Assembly (NCBI GenBank): GCA_949775045.1
Contig: OX459100.1
Coordinates: 2,379,436 to 2,443,435, forward strand
Reading direction: 5' to 3'
From: Metridium senile
Taxonomy: Eukaryota; Cnidaria; Anthozoa; Actiniaria; Metridiidae
Length of the DNA stretch: 64,000 nt
Shown: positions 41,735-53,700 of the stretch, in pieces
How positions within the stretch are numbered: the first letter of the stretch is position 1
Layout of the letters: the number at the start of each line of letters is the position of its first letter
Translations under genes and position numbers: made by a program
Notes under the pieces: generated by a model
Database searches by the model: none
What the model was told of the DNA's origin: nothing
The model's input: only the letters and a program-made list of their open reading frames with translations

Positions 41735-44700
41735 ATGGCCGATAGTGGGGTAGATATAGACTTATACGCCGAAGTAGGAGACGAAATTGATCATGAAGTT
41801 GGTGCACAGGTATTGAAAGTGTTATTTGAGGTGACGTTTTAGTAGAAACGCATCAAAATTCGCTCTAAATTTGTGTGTTTTCTTGGTGTGTTGTTAGCAT
41901 GATGGCGGCGCAGTTGATCTTTATGATGATGTACTGACCACTTCAGCTGCCGAAAAACAAGCAGAAGATGAAGCACTTCAAGGGATTGTTAGTGTAAGTG
42001 TTTGTTTGAATTTTATTTGTCATTGCTCAATAATTTGGTTATAAAATAGAAAAAATTTGAAATTTACTTTTTGACAAAAGATCATCTTGTCAAAAATTAT
42101 ACAAAGCTTTGCTAACTTATACTATTTTATATCTTTTAAAAATCGAATAATTTGTAAAAAAGAAATTAACTAAAGTAATTACAATAATACTTTATTATAG
42201 TTACTTATTTATAGTAATAAATATTCAATTCTTATGGCATGCACCAAGTAGTGGTATTGTGTGACATACTGGATGTAAGTCATTCACATTTCACTTCAGC
42301 AAAGTCTTAAATGCTACTAAGTAATAATCTTTTTATGCTGCTTAAGTTACTGTTTTTACTGCAACACTGATTCAAATTGCAAGTTAGATATTGTCATATT
42401 ATTGTTGTAGATTTGTGTACTTGCAATTATCACAGATACCTAAAAATAATAAAATATCAGACTGCTTGAACCACTCATCCTAAAATTACATACCGTTGAA
42501 TCGTTGCCTAACATAACCAATCGTCCATAAAGTATTTAGTCTAGTTGATCAATAGGCTCAGATTTCAGTTGTTGGGGTTTTGTGAGCCTGCGCTGGAGAG
42601 TAGCGCGGACTCACAAAACCCCACCAGCTAAATTCTGAGCCTAGTTGATCAATAGATACTATGATTTCACACTCTTTTTGTTATTTGTTTCAGTATTCTG
42701 GAGATCTAGCTGTCCCAGTAGGCCAACAAGGTACATAGATGTCAATGTAGTTATTGTTTGTCAGAATAAATGGAAATGTATATTTCTAATAAGAGTCGTT
42801 AAGGTGACTCATCAGTTATTATCGGCTCACTCGGCTATGACAATTTTTTACTCGTAACATTTTCTGCTTTTAAGCTATTGCCATAAAAATTACACATCTT
42901 CTACAAAAACTATTCAAGAATAATGTGAAATAATTTGATTGCACTAGAAGTAAATAATTTTTGCGATATTTTAGTTAACGCAAGTGCGCTAGTTTGACTA
43001 AAATTCGATTATTCTGAAAATCTGTCCGTTTTATTTTTATGATTTTTTTTTAATCGTTTTAGAAGAATACAATAAACAACCAGACAAAGTTTCAACAAAA
43101 TTCACGGAGCCAGAGCACAGCTATATGAAGGTTACTTAAATTCAATTCTAAAATCATCTTGAAATGTTGTTAAGTCAATACTCTTTAAGATGGTTGGAAT
43201 GGCTGAAATGCACTATAATTTTTCGATTTAGATCAATTCATATTTGATATTAAAACATTTCTATCAATAAACTTTGCCATTTTTGTTGCGAAATATCATA
43301 TAAAATCAATGAATTTGTCGTAACTAAGTCCGCCATTTGCGATCGCCATCTTGAAATAAGATATCATCTAACTGTTATGAAATTGAAACCCTTTGAAACT
43401 CATCGAAATCTTCTCGGTTTTCAAGCCAAGATTCGTAAGGTATTCACTGGTTATTAACAGTCCAGAGCGGCACCACGTTAAGATTGAGCATCTAGAGACC
43501 GGTTTCGGTCGTAAAACATTTCTTTCCTATGAAAAATTCGAAGTTATTTCAAGTAACAAGAAGAGATGTTGTTGTCACGCAAATCCACTGCGGGTGGGCG
43601 TCCTGCTGGTTTGTAATCTGCGCATGTGCTATATCCGTTACTATGAATTACGTCATTTGTTTTGACCGCATCGCGTGGATTCATGAAATCGTCGTGAATT
43701 CGGTCTTTACTCGTGATATTCGGGTGTTTTACGGACCAACATCGATTGAAAAACGAACCTGAATTGATTTCAAAACATATGAATCAAAATGGCTGCCATT
43801 CGAATCGCTGTGAGCGTTTTATAGGCAAGTTTAACAGTAAATAGCGGACCTTAGGCTACTAAAATCACCAAAAATAAACCAAAATATAACGTAGAAGTAT
43901 GAAACTTGGCACATAAGTAATTTAAACGTAAAAGAAACTTTTCACCGCAGCCCTGAGCAAAATATTTTATTGTTAACCTTTAGCGACCAGCCAAAGTCAA
44001 ATATCGCTCATATCTCGCGTAAATTTATTTCTGCTCAGGGCTGCGGTGAAAAGTTTCTTTTTTGCCTGAAATTCACATATACAAAATTTAATTTTCAAAA
44101 TATTTTTTTCCTGACGATATATTTCGAATAAATCATTTTTAAGCCCTGGGTTTCCTTTGCGTTTTTGACACCTTAGGTGTGAAATTTCACACCTTCCAAT
44201 ACGTTTTTAGCGGGAAAATTATATGTAGTATCTGTTTATGTAATAATTATTGATATATTATTAATACATTTTCAGTAATAGTTTGTCAAATGACATGTAC
44301 TTTAGCCATTCCTACCACCTTAAATAAATAAGTTTTCAAGACGACTTTTAAGTATGAGTGTTGTGAGATTCTAACATATCGATATGCCATGCCGAATGCC
44401 AATCGCTTAGGCCAATGTAGAATATTTTTAAGTTATGTTAGGATAATAAAATGCTCAAATACCTGCTCAAGTATAATCAGACGCGTGTTTCCATCTTTTT
44501 CCAAAACTACTCAATAGTTATCATTCACAATTCGTCTGCATGGCTTTCATGGTTCTGTAAACATTTTACATCGAACTCCGTAGTTGTAAACGGCTTTAAA
44601 TAAGAGAAATTTCTTTGGGCATTGCATAGTGTTCAGTTTCAAGCTCAATCTAAGCTGGGATGGTGATTGTGTTTACGAATGCAAAACTAGCATAGGTGTC

Positions 44701-47700
44701 GATTATCCCAAGAATTCACACCCTTGTTGGGGGCACATAAGTATAAACAAAAGAGGACAGCAAGGGGAGGGGTGGGGCGAAGGCGTTGTTATTGTTTTAT
44801 TCCCAGGAGGAAGAAAAGTATGAAAAGATAACGAATATTTTTTGCAAGCATTACTATACTTGTGTTCTTGAATTCGGGTGTGTAGAGACCTTTCTGTCTA
44901 TAAGTGGAGTATCATGTTTAGATGTAGAACTGCTTAATCAGTTAATGAGCAAGTGAGCAACTCAATGACGCAAACCCAAGTTAAATTTTTCATTACCTTG
45001 CGTTTATTTGTTTGTCAAGCACAGTAAACGTAGAGCCTGCAAAGCACATTTATAATAGAATGCATTCATGTAAATATTAATATGGAATTTGTTGTAGTTT
45101 CATAATTTGCTATTTCTTTGAAACAAGATATAAAAATAGCCAGGTGTGATATACCAAAGTATAAAGTGAATTGCCTTTGTTATTGTTCTTTCTTTTTTCA
45201 TTACAACAGGTTCTATATGTCCCAGCCCTTCATCAATACACCCTCCGCAGTGTAATTTACTGTTCCACTATTGTCAATTCATTTACCCGAACTTCATTTT
45301 GCCAGCATCATACAAACTTATTTTAAGGCAATTTTTTTCTCCTTCTTCCTCCAAGTTTTTGCAGATTTCTTCAGCCGTATATTAATTAATAATAACAGCA
45401 CAATCAAATACCAAGACCAAATGATGACAATTACGAAAGATATTCGTTATCTTTTCATACTTTTCTTCCTCTTGGGAATAAAACAATAACAACGCCTTCG
45501 CCCCACCCCTCCCCTTGCTGTCCTCTTTTGTTTATACTTATGTGCCCCCAACAAGGGTGTGAATTCTTGGGATAATCGACACCTATGCTAGTTTTGCATT
45601 CGTAAACACAATCACCATCCCAGCTTAGATTGAGCTTGAAACTGAACACTATGCAATGCCCAAAGAAATTTCTCTTATTTAAAGCCGTTTACAACTACGG
45701 AGTTCGATGTAAAATGTTTACAGAACCATGGAAGCCATGCAGACGAATTGTGAATGATAACTATTGAGTAGTTTTGGAAAAAGATGGAAACACGCGTCTG
45801 ATTATACTTGAGCAGGTATTTGAGCATTTTATTATCCTAACATAACTTAAAAATATTCTACATTGGCCTAAGCGATTGGCATTCGGCATGGCATATCGAT
45901 ATGTTAGAATCTCACAACACTCATACTTAAAAGTCGTCTTGAAAACTTATTTATTTAAAGAGTATTGACTTAACAACATTTCAAGATGATTTTAGAATTG
46001 AATTTAAGTAACCTTCATATAGCTGTGTTCTGGCTCCGTGAATTTTGTTGAAACTTTGTCTGGTTGTTTACTGTATTCTTCTAAAACGATTTTAAAAAAA
46101 TCATAAAAATAAAACGGACAGATTTTCAGAATAATCGAATTTTAGTCAAACTAGCGCACTTGCGTTAACTAAAATATCGCAAAAATTATTTACTTCTAGT
46201 GCAATCAAATTATTTCACATTATTCTTGAATAGTTTTTGTAGAAGATGTGTAATTTTTATGGCAATAGCTTAAAAGCAGAAAATGTTACGAGTAGAAAAT
46301 TGCCATAGCCGAGTGAGCCGATAATAACTGATGAGTCGCCTTAAACATACAAAACCAGTCTCACATCACAGTTGTAAGGGTTTGAGCCAGTGCTCAGGCA
46401 GGGATCATTAGTAAATTGAGTTTGATGTGCTGTTTTCCGTACTGTAAATTAGATATATATAAATGGAAACTAGCGAGTAAACTAGTATAGGCTGTGTCAG
46501 TGTTTGATATAAATGATAGGTAATATAACGAAATTTGTAACACCGTAAAAAATGTTGACTTAACTTTACTGACGTTTCGAGCTTTAGCCCTTCGTCGGAG
46601 TAAAAAAGACCGTAAAAAATGTTGACTTTACTTTACTGACATTTCGAGCTTTAGCCCTTCGTCAGAGTAAAAAAGTAAACTTACTCCAACAAAGGGCTAA
46701 AGCTCGAAACGTCAGTAAAGTCAAGTCAACATTTTTTACGGTGTTACAAATTTCATTATATTACCTTAGATATTTATAGGTAATGATTTAAACAAAGGTT
46801 ATGTTGCAGGTGGATATGAATACAAGTCATACACTACTATACATCCAAAGTCTGCCGCATCACAAGCAGCACAGAGTCATTATGAACGTCAGCGTGGAAA
46901 GCCTCTTTATGTTGGAAATCTAACTTGGGTAAGTCCTATTACAGTGCGAACTGTGGGCACCCAGAAATAATTTAGAAATCCTTTATTGTTTGTTGAACAA
47001 CTCAGAAACAACTATATCACTGCAAGAAGTTTGATGTGTAGTATGATAAACCTTTTGTAGCTAGAGTTCTGTGTGAGTTGTTCAACGAACTATAAACGAT
47101 TTCTAAAATATTTCTGGGTGCCCACGGTTTTTCGATTCGCACTGTAACAAGTCATGAAAATTATGTGAACATGGCAACAAAATTTTATTTCACCCTGAAT
47201 TAATTACAGATAATTAGTACTAAATAAATAATGTTTTTTTTTTCTTTTCATTTTAATTCAACCTTAATTCTGAATCAAGGCTATTGAGTTGTTATTTATT
47301 GGCTTTTTTAATTCTCTTAGCAATACTTTTATTTAGAATAAAAAAACAACGCAAGAATATGACATTTCGGAGTCATCTTGACTCCATTTTCAAGGCTTTA
47401 ATTACGTTAAGGTTTGACATATTCACTTAAATATACAAAATATACAATAGGATTGAAATAAACAAAAGAGTCAAATAAAGACTTTAGCCCGTACAGAATC
47501 TGATTAATGCCTTGAAAATGGAGTCAAGATGACTCCGAAATGTCATATTCTTGCGTTAGTTTTTATTCTAAATATGTTTTCTAAATCTCTTTTACTTAAA
47601 ATATTTTTATTGTAAGATATAATATCTTGGAGTTCTCATTAAATTAATAAATAAGTTATCAAGACACCAGTTTCAAGTTCTCCCTTGCTCATACTTGGCC

Positions 47701-50700
47701 AAAATAATAGGTAAATTAGTCAAAGAGTAATAAAGATATAACCAGTGATATTTCTATAAGTATTGTTTGCATGCCTTGCCTTACCACGGGCCGTGCCAAA
47801 AGCATACTTGTTATACAATGGTTTTGAGTGGCATACCATGGAATATCCCACAAGTCACTTGTATTTTCTAGTATACACACAAACCTTAAGGCGAGTATGT
47901 AAGCAAAGAAAATACAAGTGATGAAACATTGCATAACTATTTTATCCCACATCATATAAAATAAAGAGAAACCGCAATGTCTCATGGGAAGAGGTATGGC
48001 TTTCAAGCATTCTGATTGGCTGTATTTTAGATGATGTGGGATAAAAAAGAATATATCACATAGCTAAACTGAGCAATGAGGACTTTGAAACTAGAAAATT
48101 ATAAACTATTATTAATAATGTATGGGCATTTCTTCACTATGGCCTCTTGTTTAATAATAATATTACTAATTTAATGTGTTTATATGGCGCATTTCTAGTC
48201 TCAATGCGCCTTACACATATAATTTAAATAAAAGTGATTTAGTTACCGGTATGCAAAATATTGTGAAAAGAGGAAGGACTTAAGTTTACATTTAAAGGAA
48301 GATAATGATATATTACTGATATATATTATAATTACATATTGTAAATAGCTATTATTTATTGTGTTGAAATAAGATTGACTTGTGACAAAGTAGATTAAAT
48401 ATTTAATATCAATGATTGATGGATAATAGTGGACTACAGACCAACAACTTACTGAAGCTTTACAAGAATGTGGGATTACTGATCTGGTAAACATCAAGTT
48501 CTATGAAAACAGAAATAACGGCCAATCAAAAGGGTGAGTACACTATTACCTGAATATATAACAATACTTACATGATAGAAATATGAATAAAATAACACTA
48601 CTACAAGGTCAAGTTATTCCAAAGCTAATAAGTACTAATCCTGATTTAGCTCCTATTACAGTGCGAATCACAAAACCGTGGGCACCCAGAAATATTTTAG
48701 GAATCGTTTTTTGGTCGTTGAACAACTCAGAAACAGCTATATCACCGCAAGATGTTTGACTGATGTGTAGTATGATAAACTTTTTGTAGTTAGAGTTGTT
48801 TATGAGTTGTTCAACGAACAAAAACGATTTCTTAAATATTTCTGGGTACCCATGGTTTTTCGATTCGCACTGTAAAACCTTTGGGGTTTAATTGTTGGTT
48901 AGCACTATTCAAGCTTTGAACAACCAGGGCCAGGGCATTATTGTGATGGCATCATTTCACTACCAGATACCAGAATGTTCACAAAATTTATTGTTTGCTT
49001 TAATACAATTTGTTCAATAACATGTATAAATTTGCCTCAAAAATAGTTATCTAGCAGAACTCTTGGCAGCTTAATACTGTTTCTTAACAACCCACATGAA
49101 TTGTAATGTCGTTTTGATAATACACCTTTGCTCCAATGTTACCCCTAAACAATTTGTTTTTGGAAATCACTCTGGTACTGGTACTATTATATGATGTTAT
49201 ACTGCAAATTAATGTCCTAATACAACAACAAACATCTCCAAAAACATAAATAATCAACTTTATTCCATAAACAAATCCAAAAATGTAAGTATGATGTCAG
49301 AATTGAGCCACGCGTAGGTATCATGTTAAATTAACAATATTTCAACTCCACATCAATTTTGAAATGGTATGTTATAAAATATTCATGATTATCTCAGTTG
49401 ATATTTACTGATATACTGTTAACATATCACAGAATACCTTCCACCAACTGAGCTGGAATATGGATTCAAAAGACAAAGAAATGTTTTTTTCTTTTCACTT
49501 AAAAAACACAAAATTTTGTAAAAAAAAGAAAACTTTGTAAACATGTATATAGTTGTACAAATTTAGTTCAATGTACATAGAATCAGTTTTGACTGGAAGG
49601 GGATTTTTCTTTGTGGATTTTTAAGAAAAATTTGTTTTTTCTTTTCACTTTGAAGTTTTTAGTTGTTAAAAAGACAGATATGTAATATGATTGTAGAAAT
49701 TGAATTTCCAGTGTAAACTTGGGTAGAAAATACATTTTGTAAAGCGAATTGTACATACAATATTGTACATAAAAAGGTCCCTCTGAATGTAACATAGGCT
49801 ACGTTATTGTTCAAATACTTTATAAAATGATGTTAGGAAAATGTAATATTTAAGAAATTGTATTTAAAATAATATTATAATTATTAAAAGTTCAATGTAA
49901 TGATCATCTATAAAAAGGTTGTATAATTAACTTGTATTAAACAATAAGAATTATTTTTCATAAAATTTATCAAATGTGAAAAACATTTAGATAAGGAATT
50001 ATTATATTGTGTATATGTGTTATAACTATCAGTAAAGCATTTGTGAAATAATATTAATGTTATATTCATCGGCTTTTTTACAGTGCATTTCACATCACCT
50101 TTCATTGTTGGTTTCTGAAATTTGTTGGAAAGTTCTAAAGTTAATGTCATACATAGAAAGTTTACAACTAGCTTTGGTGAACTTTGGACTCACTTCCCAT
50201 GTGAATTTGGTAATTCGTTGGAATTCGATTTCGAGCAAATAGCAATGGCATCCTCAGGAACCCAGGGGTATTCTTCTGTCGCTCGTTTCTTGCTTCCACA
50301 ACATATACCCCTGGGAACGTTGTCTGTTGGAGCTTGTTCCGGAAGTCAAAATTCAGCTCTTTCCTGATTGGTCGACCTTATTAGGTCGACCAATGAAAAT
50401 CAAGATAACCATTCAAAGAAAGTCGTTAAATAAGTTTGAATTTTGACTTCCGGAACAAGCTCCAACAGACTATGTTCCCAGGGGTATATGTTGTGGAAGC
50501 GAGAAACGAGCGACAGAAGAATACCCCTGGGTTCCCGTAGATGATAGCAATGGAAGAGTCTACCAAGAAACTTTGTGATGGATACCAACTTTAAAAAAAG
50601 ATATTTAAAAAAAAACTACTCAAATACTAAATAGTATGTTTTAGTTCACCTACTAAGTTTGTTTTGAGCTTCTTGAGTATGATATAAACTGTGGGACTTC

Positions 50701-53700
50701 CTTACGAATTTCGGAAACCAATTGTGAAAAGTTTTGTGGAATTTGCTGTTATTGTTTTCTTCTTTTCTTTCTTTATCTTCTCTCCTCCCTTTCTCATTTG
50801 TCCTTATCTTCCTGTCTGTTCTTGTTTCATATACTGGTATGTGTTTCTGTGTTTTTCTTAATGTTGATTTGTATATGCAGGGACAGTTTGTCCTTATATG
50901 TCTTGTATTGGAATGCTGTCAATTCAAACAAAATGTCATCAAAACATCACAATCAAATTCAATTGGCAAAGATAGGTGTTGGAGCTCAAAAAATGGAAAA
51001 AAAAATCAAATTTTAGATTTACAAAGTTGTGACTAAAATTTATACAATTTGTTTTAATCCTTATTATACCAGAGGCACTTTTTTGTAACTTCTAAAGTGT
51101 CATTCCCATAATCCCTTTCCATCATTTTCACATGTTTGTAAAGACAACCTTTTTGAATGGACTGTATACCAGTAATTGATGTATGTACTAGTACTGTGCG
51201 AGTAATAGCTAGGTAGTGTTAGTTATATGGCGACAATCATGCTACAACGTTAAGGTATGGTACCAATGTAGTAGTATTGTGTTACTTGTATTAATTCAGA
51301 GCTGGTACCAATGTTAAGGTGTTTGTATTTTGCTACGTGTTTTAACACAGAGCTACATTTTGTTGCAGATTTGCTTTGATTGAACTTGGTTCGGATAAGT
51401 CTGTACAACTTGTGACAGACAATTTACCTAAAATGTAAGTATAGGTCCACATTGTGTTGGTAATTTGCCAACCATTTTCACAATTCTCTACTTTCACAAT
51501 AACCATAATACCTTCTGTATTGGGGGGTTCAAATTTGAATTACATTATCTACCCCTAAAACTGAAGGTGTTTGATTATGCAAAACAGCAGTATGTCATTT
51601 ATCAAATCTTGATTTTGCTGTGTTTCTCACTTTAAAAATCATTCTTTCCCCCTGTTTTGAACCATTCAGAATTCTGGAGTTTTGACATCTTCCTAAACAG
51701 CAGTATGCTGTCAACAACAACTTGATTTTGCTGTGTTTCTCACTTTATAATAATAATAATAATTTATTTCTTATATAGCGCTTCTTCCATATATGTCCAG
51801 AGGCGCTTTACAATAAATATTTACAAAAATACATAAAATAATAAAAATCATTAAAAATCAATCTTTTTCCCTGTTTCAGTGAACTTCATGGACAAAAACT
51901 TGTGGTCACCCCAGCAAACAAGCAGTACCTGCATGAGTTTGAAGCACAGTCTAGAGCTAAAAGTAAGACAATTGTATTTAATTATCATTTAATCTTATTT
52001 TACAATTGAGAGCTTGAAATAGGAAGAAAATTGGCATGCCACTTCCAGATAAAGTAATAATAAAAGTTTTGCTTTTCATATTTATTTTTGCCTGACAAAT
52101 TTTGCCATTGGCAGCTATTTTGAGTTGTATATGGTATCTGTGACTGCCATCAATGTTGGAATGCCTTAATGGCCATATTTACTGCACAAACAATATTCCT
52201 GAGAAGCAATATGCCTGCTTACTTTCTAATATGATTGTAGAATATGTCAACTAAAGAGACCTCATTCATTTATCCATCCATTCATTCATCCATCCATTCA
52301 TTCATTTATCCATCCATTCATTCATCCATCCATCCATTCATTCATTTATCCATCCATTCATTCATCCATCCATTCATTCATTTATCCATCCATTCATTCA
52401 TCCATCCATTCATTTATCCATCCATTCATCCATCCATTCATTCATTTATCCATTCATTCATCCATTCTTCCATCCGTTCTTCCATATATTCTTCCATACA
52501 TTGATTTATTGATTCTTAGAACATTTTTGTATAACACACTTTTAACATGCAAATAAGCATGTGTGTAAAATAACATGCTAATGAGGTGTGTGTAGCTATA
52601 TTTTTTGCCCACTCTAAGTATGTGCACAAATTTTTTTTTCATCTTGCACGATCTTGTTTTTCAGAATATTTGCTGTAATCGAATTTTTTCTTCTCTTTAA
52701 GGCTGTGCTTGAATTTGTTTTTGGTATTTGCCCAACCCCCCCCCCCCCCCCCCTCAAAAATCTGATTTTGCACAAATGCTTATCTCCAAAATGAGTTCTA
52801 ATTAATAATGATTTTGTTATACTATTTAAGTTAAGATTAACACAGTCATATATTTGCGTTTATCTTTATTTTAAATTGTTTAAAAATGATTTATTAACTG
52901 ATAATTTATTCATCAGGTGGCAAGGACAACTTCCAAGGACAGCAATACGATGGTCATCAAAACTATGGTGGTGATAGAGGAAGAGGTTACTATGGTTACA
53001 ACAGAGGTGGATTTAGAGGGCGTGGTGGGGGACAGCCAGGAATGGGTAGAGGTTTTGATGAAGGTCCAAGAGGACCATGGATGGGTGAGTAATGTATAAT
53101 GTATATAACAAGAGAGAGTTAAGAGGGCGTGGTGGGGGACAGCCAGGAATGGGTAGAGGTTTTGATGAAGGTCCAAGAGGACCATGGATGGGTGAGTAAT
53201 GTATCATGTATATAACAAGAGAGAGTTTAGAGGGCGTGGTGGGGGACAGCCAGGAATGGGTAGAGGTTTTGATGAAGGTCCAAGAGGACCATGGATGGGT
53301 GAGTAATGTATCATGTATATAACAAGAGAGAGTTAAGAGGGCGTGGTGGGGGACAGCCAGGAATGGGTAGAGGTTTTAATGAAGGGCCAAGAGGACCATG
53401 GATGGGTGAGTAATGTATCATGTATATAACAAGAGAGAGTTCATAGGGTGTGGTGGGGTACAGCGAGGAATGGGTAGAGGTTTTGATGAAGGTCCAAGAG
53501 GACCATGGATGGGTGAGTAATTTATAATGTATATAACAAGAGAGAGTTTATAGGGTGTGGTGGGGGACAGCCAGGAATGGGTAGAGGTTTTGATGAAGGT
53601 CCAAGAGGACCATGGATGGGTGAGTAATTTATAATGTATATAACAAGAGAGAGTTAAGAGGACATGGTGGGGGACAACGAGGAATGGGTAGAGGTTTTGA

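Noticed and set aside
43063..43130. A 68-base segment with TTTTAG acceptor and AAG|GTTACT donor that looks like an extra CPSF6 exon.
   Set aside because: It has the wrong length for the frame (68 bases shifts phase before the exon at 46810), and the same sequence occurs inverted at 46015-46080 because it lies in the arm of the TTAA foldback element.
47511..47560. Hammerhead-like GGAGTC..GACTCC-GAAATGTCA.
   Set aside because: The stem and GAAA are there, but the CUGANGA core is missing (TTGAAAA instead) and the flanks do not pair as stem I. I treat it as a hairpin of the inverted-repeat element.
52244..52504. His/Ser/Ile-repeat open frame.
   Set aside because: It is the ATTC/ATCC microsatellite in a CPSF6 intron, without start context or splice support.
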